Shown here: positions 35,778 through 47,692 of the stretch, in pieces | Numbering within the stretch: the first letter of the stretch is position 1 | Layout: each line of letters opens with the position of its first letter | Assembly: GCA_000697355.1 (NCBI GenBank) | Contig: JNEN01000831.1 | Location: forward strand, 47,126-111,125 | Length of the DNA stretch: 64,000 bases | From: Syncephalastrum monosporum B8922 | Lineage: Eukaryota; Mucoromycota; Mucoromycetes; Mucorales; Syncephalastraceae | Direction: 5' to 3' | The notes under the pieces: generated by a model | What the model was told of the DNA's origin: nothing | The model's database searches: none | The model's input: the letters and a program-made list of their open reading frames with translations, nothing else | Made by a program: the position numbers and the translations under genes

Positions 35778-38700
35778 CTATGATGTGGAGAAAGGAAAAA
35801 GACTGCCTTTGCAAGCCAGAGGTCTGCTTCTTTCGCGTGTAGCTTGCCGCTCTCGGATGTGGTTAAGGTTGCAGAGGTGTCTCATTGTAGGTCTTCCGTG
35901 GGGACAATTCTGTTTCCATAACACTGTATTAGCTCTTCTCTCTGTCACCATGAAGGGATACATACCCAGGGCTGCTCGATTTCACCCATATGTTGGAGGA
36001 TCTGTACGTTTCGGAGTGAGTCGGAAGTTCTCGAAAGCCTTTCGCCCATATTACTTTTTTCATTTGACGTTTGTTTAGACTGTGTCCTATCATCACCGAA
36101 CGACGACACGCTCGCGAGGCGAACATGGCCCTGGCTCGCGAGCATCGTGCCATCTGCCCCGGGTGCTCCATCAGCTGAAAGACGAGCTCAGCGAAATCTA
36201 TCGCCGCCGTGTTAGTCTATTCCTTTAAACGCAGCTCGGCGCGTACCTTTTCTGTCAAAGACGATGTTCTTGCTGAACGGTTGTGAAATCACTTGGACGC
36301 GCTGCGTGGGTGCCTTCTCCATGTCTACGTGGAGGTCAAATCCATTGGCACGAAGGATATCCATATGGTCCAGTACAACGAGCTCTTCTGCTGCTGTTAA
36401 TTCCAGGTTCTGAGGACTGTGTAAAGTTAGCGCACATAGCGTGTGTATCACCCGTCAAAGATACTTGCTGAAACAACCGTTGCCCTTGAATGATCGTGGT
36501 CGCTTGCAAGGTCTCAAAGTTGTACTTTTCGTCGGAAGCGTGCTGGTCAATGACAAAGAGGTCGTGGTCATCCAGCGCGGCCACGATAAATCCAAGGTTG
36601 AACTGGCCGAGGACCTGCATTCGCTCAAAGTCCTGTTTCTGGATGACACGTGACAGAGCGGTTTCTGCTCGGCTCGGGTCTTGTACATTGGAGATGCTGG
36701 CATTCTCAAGTGAGCGTAGGACGTCTTCTGGGATTGAGGGCTTTTCCCGTGAGGGTTCCCGCGGCGTGCGTGTGAGTCGGGCCAGGGAGACGCGGCCCAG
36801 CACAGGTTTCGCCTCGCCTGTATACCATGCACTGCGTTTGTTACCGGGGAGCATGGAGACCATGGGCGCCTGCGCCTTGGGTTCCACTTCGTCCTCAAGG
36901 AATGCTCCGTTGTCTTGCTCGGCGTATTCTTGAGATCCATGCGCGTCTTCAGCGACGGGATCTTGATCAAGTTGCATGGTATCACCGTCGTGCTCGTCGT
37001 GCTCGTCGTGCTCGTCGTAGGTCATCTCCTCAACTGCTAAATCCGTTTGCATCTCTTCCTCCAAATGTATCGGCTCCTCGTTTCGGTCTTGCTGTGTTTC
37101 GTTTTCTCTTCCATTGACGTCTTCTTCATGTTCGGACCGTGCATCATCATAATGTTCCGTTGGATATTCGTCTTCGTCTTCGTCTTCAGTCACCTCTGTG
37201 CTCGTTGTTTGTGCTCTAGCCTGGGTAAAGGTTGATGTGAAAGGTTTGGGTCGTTTGCTGACATAATCCAGCAACGTCGTTGTCGGCCGCTTCGACCGCG
37301 TGGGTGAGCTGCGCGCTGGTTTGTAGTTGGAGTGAGCCGCAAGTCTGGATAGACTACTGATCGCGAAAGAGCCTGTGTTAGAGCTCATGCTTTGTGTTAC
37401 ACGCTGGGTCGATGCCGTGGTTGACATGGATTGCCTTGACGGGTTGTCGGGTGCAGTAATCGATGAGCCATCTAAGGACACATCATGGTCCTGATGACTG
37501 AAGGACGCACTTTGAGATTCGTCCATCTCTTGGGTATCATTCTCCAGTTCCTCTGAGCGAGGAGTGTCAGCCGAGGGTGGCTTCTCGGCCGGCGTTGCAC
37601 CGAAACGCATTTCGAATGTCGATCGTGAAGGTTCCAATTGGTCTGTCAGGGACGTCTATGACGCACGTGAGTGGTGTATCTCTGACCGTAGCCAAGTGCA
37701 TACCACAATTTCTGAAGTCACTGCTTGCTCGTTATGTAGGAAGATCGTTCGCTTGTCAGGCGTCACATTCACATCGTAGCTGTCTATAGTAGAGGACGTT
37801 AACTTTCGTATCCAAGCACGTCTTAAAGAACATGATGCGTACCTGAAGCTATCTGCAGATCAGCCACCAGAAATGGATACTGATTGACCAAGAAATCACG
37901 AAACACCTCATTGAAAGCTTTGGCAACCTGAAAATTTGGATGAGCGTTCCCTCTCTCTCTCTATCCCGATAGGTTTGCTACCTTTGGCAGCGTGCATGGT
38001 CGACCGTTGATATAAAAGTATTGTCGGTCACCACTGCTACGACCGTGACCGGGCTGGGGTTTAGAGATCCAGCCGACAATAGAGTGCCTGGGGTAGTCGT
38101 CAATGGATGTACGAGCCCTGTTCCCTGACACTTACTGTTGTGAATCCTCACTGTCTTCCCTGAGAGAGGGAATATCAATTGTGAAGGGCACAAGTTGGGA
38201 TGCAGTCTTTGTGCCGAATACATTCGATATGTTTTCGCGCACGGACTTGTTGCCATTCGTCGCGAGCACGCGAGAGCTTTGACTACCATGGACCAGTGAT
38301 GCATGAGCTGTCTTATACCTGATGTATGTCAAAAAATACCCTTTGCCAGCCTGATTGGTAACTACGATACGGACGTGGGTGGATATGATACCGTAGGCTT
38401 GGATCATAGAGAGGGCCTTTGCATACTCTCGTTTGATCGTACGCTTAAACTCACGTTGTCGTACAGGAAGCGCTTTGAACAGATCGTTCAATTGGACGGT
38501 TGTTCCATGCTAGCAGTGTGCGTCAGAGGACGATAATGGACATCCACAAGTGATTGTATGTCTTGTATGTCTTACCGAACGAGGTGCGGGTGTCTGCGAA
38601 GTCAGCTTGCCATCCGCATCGTATGTCAGCCGAACGCCTTTGGAATCCTGGTCCCTTGTACTCGTGATAACGGTCAGCTCAGAAAGTGCGCAGAGTGAGC

Positions 38701-39115
38701 TCAAGGCTTCGCCGCGAAAGCCAAAGGTGCCCACCCGCTCGAGATCTTCAAAGGTTCTCAGTTTTGACGTGTAGTGCTTGAGGGCTTAGTTACGAGTGAG
38801 TCGTATGCATCAGCTTGACATGTGTCACCGTTTACCGAGTGTTTCGTAGTTGGAAGGCGCAATGCCACTGCCATTGTCGATCACCTCGAGACCTGCTAGA
38901 CCTTGCTCCTTGAACTTGACATCTACCTCATGGTGAATACAGAAGACGGAACAGGCACTGAATGCGTGCGGGGGTTGTTTACCGATACTCGTCGCCCCTG
39001 CGTCAAGGCTGTTTTCAATCAGCTCCTTGACGGCGGTTGCCAAGTCCAGTACGACTTGCCCCGAGCATATGCGGTGCACGGCTTGGCGGTCGATTTGATT
39101 TATTGCACTCGCCAT
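35778..39115 (-). CDS. PMS1: PMS1/PMS2 mismatch-repair MutL-alpha subunit
   Basis: Thirteen exons (minus): 39115-38983, 38922-38836, 38784-38576, 38509-38340, 38282-38136, 38087-37982, 37927-37843, 37783-37704, 37655-36469, 36416-36247, 36197-36055, 36001-35966, 35909-35778; 894 aa. The N-terminal GHKL ATPase shows [38 protein letters not shown] and [16 protein letters not shown]. Exon 9 holds a long acidic linker and then the C-terminal endonuclease with [12 protein letters not shown], a perfect DQHA(x)2E(x)4E metal-binding motif. This is followed by [16 protein letters not shown] and [10 protein letters not shown]. The protein pairs with MLH1 and nicks DNA during mismatch repair in the nucleus. 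All catalytic motifs are intact. The intron after exon 9 (36468-36417) needs a GC donor to keep frame. Confidence 0.94.
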
Positions 39116-39803
39116 TGATATGCTTATATGCGGGGAAAAAAAGACGCGACGAGAAACGCGCCTGCACCTGCCAAAGATAAAGGGCGCCACTTGATTGGTC
39201 GGTGTCTACATCGTGCTCGCGTTTTCTGTCTATCAATCTATTCTCTACGTATTCATATCAGACCTACACAATGTCAAGTCTCGATGGCTGATAATGGCAG
39301 AGGAGGTATGGAGTCCATTTGCTTTTCTTTTCATTATTAAACTCAATATCATGTCGATGAGACCAATGTTTTCGCTATGCGTATAGGGTAACGCTGCTGC
39401 TGATAATGATTCCAGATAGAGGCGTTATATTCGCACAAGTAAAAAGATCGTTCTCCCCAGGCCCTGGGTGCGATCATTCGGAATTTGTCATAACTACGCG
39501 AAGATATCGCAGAGGGGAAACATATCAGCAGGACAGACAACACGGTATATGGTAGAGCGGTTGCTTAGTGTGGGTACACTCCTACATATCACTGAAAAGT
39601 TAATGTCCTTTAGACTGGCTACGTTTTCTGCATGTGCTATGTTAGTACCTTATATTGCTCTCAACGGAAGGTTACGAGTGGATAGGTGCGAAGGTGGGCC
39701 ATGGTCTGTAGCCTTTTTCACTCGCTGAAATTGAGAATTCGGCGCCCGCAGTCCAGCCTGAGCACTCGTCCTTTCCTTTCCCTTCCACGTACTTTTTTTC
39801 GGT
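39116..39803. other. Divergent promoter region between PMS1 and NKAP
   Basis: About 690 bases between the two start codons, no ORF of note, CT-rich just before the NKAP ATG. It could serve both genes. Confidence 0.5.
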
Positions 39804-41004
<1,201 letters not shown>

Positions 41005-41069
41005 AAAAGGAATGCTATTTTTTAATGTAAAGTACTGTATTGTACTGTTTATAGAGAGGATGATTTGTT

Positions 41070-42054
41070 TTATTGCCATGCACCACCATATTGCTGCTGC
41101 TGCGGGGGGTATCCCATGTTTGGTTGCGGCGGGTACATGCCCATCTGCGGCGGAGGACCCATGGGCGGTGGCGGCGGTGGGTGCTGCTGCGGGTAGGCTT
41201 GCATGTAAGGCTGCTGGGGAGGGGCTCCCATCGGTGGTGGAGGAGGTATACCGTTCGGCGTCGCGACAGGCGCCATCGCGGGGCCGCCCGCATACAAGCG
41301 GTTCGGCAGCTGCACGTTCTTTTGAGCTTGAGCAGCCAGCAGACGCTCGGCGGCTGAACCGTGTCGCTCGCCTTTGCCATCCTTTTTGAACGCATACGTC
41401 ACCGAGATCTGCTTGTTCATGAGGTATTGCCCGTTCATGGCCTCGATGGCCGCGTCGGACGAATCAAAGTTGTCAAAGCTGATAAATCCATAACCCTTGA
41501 GATTCCCCGTGTCCACATCCCGTGCGATCTTGGGCGTCTGTACAATCACACCAAATGCGCTGAATGTGTCGTATAGCAGCTTCTCGTCCACGTCCGGATC
41601 CAGATTGCCAATAAACAGTGTTGCTCCCACGTCGAGATTCTTTTTGTCTGAAGTAGCCTGTAGAGATCACCCGATAAGTTGAGGATACCAAGGAGTTGTA
41701 TGGTACTTACTTTGTTGACGCGAATGGGTTTGCCGTATAATCGGATCTGATTCATAATTTTGATGGCATAGTCCGCGTCTTCTTCGCTCATGAATTCACA
41801 GAAGCCATAGCCCTGATGGGTTTGCGTTACTCGATCCTTTGGTAAATGCACATTGACTGCGAGAGGATAGAAAGAGAATAGAACCCGTCAGTCCAGTCGA
41901 CCAAGAAAACGGCATGGGCGGGAAGGCCGCGGACAGAACACTTACCAACCGGACCGGCTTGAAGCATGAGCTCCCAGACGAGGGTGTCTGTACACCGTTC
42001 GTCGAGGTTGCCAATATATACAGTTGCTTCCTGATTGCGTTCGATCTGTGCCAT
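41070..42054 (-). CDS. SF3B4: SF3B4 / Hsh49, U2 snRNP SF3b subunit
   Basis: Exons (minus) 42054-41946, 41856-41711 and 41657-41070 give 280 aa. Two RRMs: RRM1 has [20 protein letters not shown] (RNP2) and GYGFCEF (RNP1), RRM2 has [20 protein letters not shown] and GYGFISF. After RRM2 follows [20 protein letters not shown], a conserved SF3B4 block, and then a Pro/Gly/Met/Gln tail of the PPPPMG type. The protein contacts pre-mRNA near the branch point within U2 snRNP. The number and spacing of RRMs and the short tail fit the family. Its promoter (42055-42320) faces the 3' end of the dehydrogenase gene transcribed in the same direction. Confidence 0.95.
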
Positions 42055-42320
42055 GTGTGCTCACTGGAAAGAAAGAATCCCACAAGTCCGCCTGCCTTGT
42101 CGAATTTCATCCTAATAAGGGAATTGCGCTGGCGAAATCTTTTTACCCACTCAGTCTGCAAATCAAGGAAGCAAGCTTTGTAACACGCAATGCTCACAAC
42201 CCTATTATACTGCACGTATATCTCCAGTAGACATCTCGCAGCATAACATAACATGGTGGCACACACAGTAGCCCATCCATGCGTATATTTTCCTCATTGC
42301 TATATACATGGTCTATACAT

Positions 42321-43304
42321 CTACTTCTTGCCCAAATCACCGTCCAAACCGGCCTGCTCTCGCAGAGCTGTAAGACGAATAGTAAAAAGGCGTGAGAGGA
42401 AGCATTTGCATGATGTATCTGACTTACCAACGACGACGCCCGAGATATCCACATCACCCTTGGTCTCCAGGACATGCTCCAGATTGGAGAGGAACCGCTC
42501 GGTAGTGGGCAGATTGGCGTTGGCATCCTTGGCCAGGTCGCGGATATGGTTGACATCCTTGCGGGTTGAAGTCAAGGGGAAGAAGATTTCGTTGTTGTAC
42601 GTGTTGCCGAGCATGCGTCTCGCATATACGCTCAAGAGGGTGCCAGGCCAGACAGAGTCGATCAGCTCGACGACGTGTTCCTGACCTACGCCGGACGCCT
42701 CGCCGAGAGTCATGCCTTCCGCAAGCACTTCACAGAAGGCAGTGACGAGGTAGTTACCGTTGAGCTTGAGCTTGTATCCCGCCGTAGGTGAGTCACCGAC
42801 TTCGATCTTTTTGTGGGCGACCACGTTGTCGAGGTACTCCAGTGCCTTGGCACGCGCGTCGGGTGCACCCGAGATCAAGAGTGTCAGCTTGGCTGCATCC
42901 GCTGCCGGCGGAGGACCCATCACGGGGCAAGCAATGTAGTGGATACCTTGCGCGGCCGCCTTGTCGGCTAGACCTTGACCCACACGCGGTGCAATCGTCG
43001 ATGTCTCGACAATGATGGCATCCTTCTTCAATCCACCATCGAGGAGCTTGGTCACCACGTCCGTCACAGCCGCGTCATTGAGCATGCTGACGATCACAAG
43101 GTCGGCTTGAGTCGCGACTTGCTCGACCGTCTCGGCAATCTTTATGTCGGGACGCGCGTGCTGCAACGCCTCCGACTTGCTACGCGTTCGGTTCCAGACA
43201 AGGAGGGGCGACTGGTTCGTCTTGGCAAGGTGGTCTTGAAGGTTCCGGGCCATGTGGATGCCCATCGCACCCAGGCCGACGAAAGCTACTTGTTGGCTCG
43301 ACAT
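42321..43304 (-). CDS. 3-hydroxyisobutyrate dehydrogenase-type NAD(P)-dependent reductase
   Basis: Exons (minus) 43304-42428 and 42367-42321 give 307 aa. Beta-hydroxyacid dehydrogenase family: N-terminal Rossmann motif VAFVGLGAMGIHMARNL (GxGxMGxxMA), WNRTRSK at the cofactor-specificity loop (Arg after Asn suggests NADPH), the substrate loop region ACPVMGPPPAA (altered from the common DAPVSGG form), and the helix with the catalytic lysine KLKLNGNYL (K-x3-N). The C-terminal domain ends GDLGKK. No mitochondrial presequence precedes the fold, unlike true valine-pathway HIBADH, so a cytosolic succinic-semialdehyde, glyoxylate or related reductase is equally likely. The divergent loop makes the substrate unclear. 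Confidence 0.85.
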   Translation of the reverse strand: MSSQQVAFVGLGAMGIHMARNLQDHLAKTNQSPLLVWNRTRSKSEALQHARPDIKIAETVEQVATQADLVIVSMLNDAAVTDVVTKLLDGGLKKDAIIVETSTIAPRVGQGLADKAAAQGIHYIACPVMGPPPAADAAKLTLLISGAPDARAKALEYLDNVVAHKKIEVGDSPTAGYKLKLNGNYLVTAFCEVLAEGMTLGEASGVGQEHVVELIDSVWPGTLLSVYARRMLGNTYNNEIFFPLTSTRKDVNHIRDLAKDANANLPTTERFLSNLEHVLETKGDVDISGVVVGKSDTSCKCFLSRLFTIRLTALREQAGLDGDLGKK

Positions 43305-43918
43305 GATATAAAATGGAAGAGAAGCTAAAGTTGTATGCTTCGGAGACGGGTGCGGAACACCCCTGTGGCAATCCGTCGTCTTGGTATTTATGTTGATAGG
43401 GAACGGGTAAACTCTGGTCCCGTTCATGCGCGCATGAATTTGGGGAGTTCCACAACCGGTGACTCAGAATTGCCTTTGGCTGACAAATATTGCTACGCCC
43501 CGCCTTGATATTTTGAACAGGACCGTCTCCATTATAAGTGTACGTCAACCCATCGCTTTATGAGCTTTTCACTAGCCCACGTCACAGAGTACTCAAAAGT
43601 ACTTCTTTCGGGTTCTTTCTCATGGTGCTCTTTTACCATATGTACTTGCTTCCGTAAATACCCATATTCACCTGTATGGCTGAGTGGCGTGGCATAGGAC
43701 CACCGTTGGGCTGATCTGATCACCAGACATCCTATTGGCTAGAAGACGCAAGACGCAGGAACACGTCAACATAGATGGGGCATAACATCCCACATTCCTA
43801 TGAAATTAGAATGGCTTCCATTCGCTATGTTTGCGACAGTGCTTACCAATTAAGGAAACAAGAGACAGTTTTCATCTGCTCGGTGTTTTTTTTTACTGCC
43901 GAGGTTGTATCGTCTGCC
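43305..43918. other. Divergent upstream region
   Basis: About 610 bases between the reductase start and the pseudogene start on the other strand. No ORF of note. Contains AT-rich and CCxCGCC-like segments (43495-43502). If the pseudogene is a retrocopy, its 5' insertion point lies near here. Confidence 0.45.
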
Positions 43919-44659
43919 ATGGAGAACTACCACGCTGTTGTCCTCGACATTGAGGGCACCATTACTCCAATTACTTTTGTCAAAGACATTTTGTTTCCGT
44001 ACGTTACTCAAGGCCTAGACGCGCTTCTAAAACGACAATGGTCTTCGTCTGACCTTTCAGAACACATCGAGCAGCTGCGCAACCAGGCTGCTGAAGACGT
44101 GAAGAACAGCGAACCGTCTGCTGTATTGGTCCCTTCTGATGGATCGGATGACGAGATTAAGCAAGCCTAAATAAAGAATATTGGGTGGCAGATGAAGCAG
44201 GTCGCAAGATCGGCGCTCTCAAGGCGTTCCAGGGTTACACTTGGAAGGAAGGATATATCAGCGGTCAGCTGCGTGGAGAAGTCTATCCTGACGTGATCCC
44301 AAAGCTCGATCAGTGGCAAAGCGCTGGCAAGAAAATCTACCTTTATTCATCCGGAAGTGCGCCAGCGCAGAAACTACTGGTCGGCTAATCGAATAAGGGC
44401 GACTTCTTGAAGTACTTTTCTGGTTACTTTGACACAGCTATTGGCCTCAAAACAAAAAGTTGAGTCTTACAGCCGCATTGCGCACGAAATTGGACAATCT
44501 CCTTCCCAAGTCCTCTATGTGAGCGACAATATCAAAGAAATTCAAGCCGCTGATCAAGCCCAGTTCCAGACGGTTATTTCTGAACGACCTGGTAACGCTC
44601 CCCGGGGCCCAGAGAGCCAGTCGTTCTAGATCATTACTTCATTTGACCAAATTGCATAA
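43919..44659 (+). pseudogene. Enolase-phosphatase E1 (methionine salvage) pseudogene
   Basis: The frame opens MENYHAVVLDIEGTITPITF, the HAD phosphatase DxEGT motif of enolase-phosphatase E1 (yeast Utr4), which turns a diketo-pentyl phosphate into acireductone. Family blocks then appear in the right order but broken: a stop after DDEIKQA (44168), a frameshift near 44190, GRKIGALKAFQGYTWKEGYI, the IYLYSSGSAPAQKLL block, a stop at 44386, a shift in an A-run at about 44455, ESYSRIAHEIGQSPSQVLYV and a stop before IITSFDQIA. No intron interrupts the homology over 740 bases, although surrounding genes are intron-rich, so a processed retrocopy is plausible. No clear poly-A tail or target duplication was seen. 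Not expected to be functional. Confidence 0.88.
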
Positions 44660-45939
44660 TTACAACTGTTTTATTCACGGTTCCATTATACAGTACAGCG
44701 TTGGCGATCATAAAGCCAAATTCATTTCCGCAGGCGAGCCTACGTATAAACAAGACCAAGTGGGCGTGAAAAATACTGGATTGAAAGCGAGTACTCACTC
44801 ACAGAAAAAGACAATTATTCTTTGTGAACGCCGCAACTGAAGGCAAGCAAGCCAAGACGCCGCGCATATAGAGTTTTATTGAGTTTTGATGAGCTAAAAG
44901 ACTACTCAGACGCCGCGAAGCAGAAGTAAACTACTAGACGAGGTTGTAAAAAAGGAGAGAGAGAGACGATGTCATTAATATAAACTGGACTCTTTTAAAA
45001 TCGGTAGACACACTGTGGGGGTTGGCTTGGATTTGGGGTTCCTGAATACCGAGCTTGATAGGTCGGTGTTGTATACTTGTTGAGTACCAGTCAAACCACA
45101 GAGATGCATTTGGCGTACGAGATAAGATCAGAGGAATTGTGCACTACTTGAGAATAAATGTAGCGGCTTTATTTGTCGGTGGAGAAGGCTAATCCAACGG
45201 AGACAATAGGATATGAATTTGAGTTGTTCAAGATATCGGCGTATTGAATAAAGTATATGTAGATTTAGAACTGGATATCTGTACTACTGATGTCTTCTTT
45301 AAGGGGACGAGTGATTAGAAAGAGGAAAGTGGTGAGTGAAGTGGCGAAAGAAGCGAAATTTCTGAGATAGGCCCCTAAGACTGAGCAGTCTCACAACATC
45401 TTATCCCACGCAATACAGGTACCGACGAACCAGTGCTGCTGTAGTTGTCGCGCGCCCAAAGGACCTTGTATCTGTGACATATAAAACAAAACCTGTTAGA
45501 TCTATCTTGAAGACTCTGAATTATAAAGTCGTACATGAATGTTCACCGAAAGCCAAACAGGGAATGGGGACTCCCACAGGCAACACGCTGAACGAAATGT
45601 CAACTGGTCGCTAATGACAAAATAAACGTCAGCCGTACTGGTAGTGTGTAACGAACTGCAGAGCTTACCCTTGTAGCCTTTGTGTAGATGGGTGTATGAA
45701 ATTAGGAAAAAATGATATATGGCTATCTCAAATTGAACTCTATATATTTTCAGAACAAGAGGTAGGATCCGCTCAGTGCTTGAACAGACATATTCACTGA
45801 CATGTCATACAGAAACTAATATCTTTCCTGATTATTAAATATACACACTACACAAGTCTACCAAGTGCGTATCTAGACCCAGTCAAAACCCACAACGTGT
45901 TCAAAGGAGAAGATAGTAAAATCTAGCTTTGTTATATAT
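44660..45939. other. Intergenic spacer
   Basis: About 1.3 kb with no ORF worth reporting. It contains an (AG)n run near 44957-44970 and AT-rich sequence with TATATA-type runs near 45930-45960 where the neighbouring gene ends. Confidence 0.5.
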
Positions 45940-46452
45940 TTAAACATATATATTTATATTGCTGCCTCCATAATGGCGACGGCGTCCGCGAGAGTGACCA
46001 CCACCGCGCTTCTGGTAAGCGCCACCGCGCTTCGGGAAAGCGCCACCACGAGGCCTGCGAAAGTGACCGCCGCCGTGCTCCTGGAACGCACCGCCACGAG
46101 GCCCGCGAAAGTGACTGCCACCGTGCTCGTGCAACGCACCACCACGACGCTTATTAGGGGCGACTTGAGTCCGAGAGCCGTTGGGGGCAGGCGAAAGGCG
46201 CTGGCCGCCGGCATCGCCATGGGAGTTTTGCTGCCACCATTTTCCGGGCAGTCTGTGCCGGATGTCCTTGATTTCTTGGAACATGTGGTCAAGCCGGCGC
46301 ACGAGCTCTTGGAGTTCTTGCTTCTTGTCCTGCCTCTTCTGTTGCTCTCGAAGCTGCTGTTGTTCCTGTTGTTGCTGTGTCGTCGGTGCGTTAAGGCTAA
46401 GGGTGTTCAGACTCTCCGCAACGCTGGCCGAGGCATCTAAAGTAGACTGCAT
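45940..46452 (-). CDS. RGG/His-repeat putative RNA-binding protein
   Basis: Single exon, 170 aa, starting MQSTLDASASVAESLNTL. The first half is a Gln/Glu/Lys-rich helix (coiled-coil-like, residues about 27-65, LVRRLDHMFQEIKDIRHRL). The second half is a tandem array with units of the type RRGGALHEHGGSHFRG, RGGAFQEHGGGHFRR, RGGAFPKRGG and AYQKRGGGHSRG, i.e. RGG boxes alternating with His/Gly. RGG arrays bind RNA and drive condensate formation in known proteins. A coiled coil plus RGG array suggests an oligomeric RNA-binding protein, an inference. A TATA box lies about 40 bases upstream. I recognise no orthologue family. Confidence 0.7.
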   Translation of the reverse strand: MQSTLDASASVAESLNTLSLNAPTTQQQQEQQQLREQQKRQDKKQELQELVRRLDHMFQEIKDIRHRLPGKWWQQNSHGDAGGQRLSPAPNGSRTQVAPNKRRGGALHEHGGSHFRGPRGGAFQEHGGGHFRRPRGGAFPKRGGAYQKRGGGHSRGRRRHYGGSNINIYV

Positions 46453-46490
46453 CTTGCTTCTTTCTGATAATAAAGAGACAAAGCACACAC

Positions 46491-46500
46491 GTATATATAC
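46491..46500 (-). promoter_or_regulatory. TATA box of the RGG-repeat gene
   Basis: gtatatatac, 39-48 bases upstream of the ATG at 46452, a fitting distance for a core promoter with a very short leader. Confidence 0.5.
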
Positions 46501-46543
46501 ATTTTTTGAGGACAATGGCAACGTTCTACTGATTAAAAGGGCA

Positions 46544-46690
46544 GTACTGTTTTATTGCTCTCTTGATAATATCGACCGGCAGCATTTCATTGATTTAAAA
46601 TGTAGGTACTGTTTCATTGCTTTTTTTCAACATCGACTGGCAGAATTTCATTGATCAATAATGAAGTCCTGGTTTATTGCTCTTTGATTT
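46544..46690. repeat. Tandem repeat, about 62 bp x 2.4
   Basis: Units start near 46544, 46606 and 46667. Each begins ggtactgtttyattgct-like, continues with a tcgac(c/t)ggcag core and ends catttcattgat. The third copy is partial. The array lies directly upstream of the RGG-gene promoter, so it could influence its expression; no protein is encoded. Confidence 0.75.
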
Positions 46691-47692
46691 CATACCAGAC
46701 CCGGATGGGAAACGCGAATTCACTCCAAGAATTCAGATGATAGAGACATGAACGTTAGTACACACTGTATCATAATCCAAGTAGTCTTTTGACGGAACGA
46801 AAGGGATCCGGGATTTATGAATAGGAGGGTCATGACCACAGTGCAGCGGCGGTTTACGGTTGCGTCGGAAATGATGAAACTAATATACTAGAAACTTGCA
46901 AATAAAAACACTCTCTGGAAGTGAGCTACATTGGAGCATTTATGGACCACAAACGAGGCCTCGGGACGATACTGGGTGGAACGGGTTCATTATTGAATAT
47001 CAAGCACCAGTTAGATCATAAAACGGCCAGCCGAACGGAGTTGTTGATATATCGTGTTGCATGAAGATGCAGGGGAAAAAAGAAATCTGACTGCGCGCCA
47101 AACTGGAGACGAAAAAATTCTGGATATGATCCCGTCATGTCATGACCAAGCTTCGGCGAGACTGTATCATGGAAAAGATACTGACTTTCCGATCAGGAAT
47201 GAAGCTTTGTATCAACTCAATATCAAAAGTATTGCAATCTGCTTGTTACGTGGAGCTAAAAGCTTCTTGCAGCGCTGTCTGGGCGCTTTTCTATTTTCGT
47301 CTCTTGATAAAAAGGATATAATCGAACTTGCTTTACCCCTGAAAGAAAGTTTTGGGGCAGGTGTACGCGGAGCACACGTGACCAGTGAGGGGAGCTGCAT
47401 CGATGTTTACCGATGCCTCAGGCTTTGTCATGTAAAATCACGAGCTAACTGATTTGACGGGCGGTTATTGAAGGTGAATCATCTCATAACCGCGTTGGTG
47501 GTGTGAAAGCTCTATGTATGTGACATGAGACGACGAAACAGGTCTTTAGATTCAGTCATGCTAATTTCAGGTAAAATACTGTAAGATCTAAATAAAGTGA
47601 TAGAATGAGGATTGATTGTTCAGACTTTGTAAACCTTTATTTATCTGCTATTATCTCGTCGATTCACCCTCTTTCTTTCCCTTCAAACAAAC
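46691..47692. other. Intergenic spacer
   Basis: About 1 kb. A 132-codon open frame at 47054-47452 (plus) begins with GTG, has no family resemblance and is probably spurious. The stretch before 47693 contains a CT-rich leader for the deubiquitinase gene. Confidence 0.4.

Noticed and set aside
47054..47452. 132-codon plus-strand ORF
   Set aside because: Begins with GTG, has no family resemblance and no splice or promoter support; probably chance.
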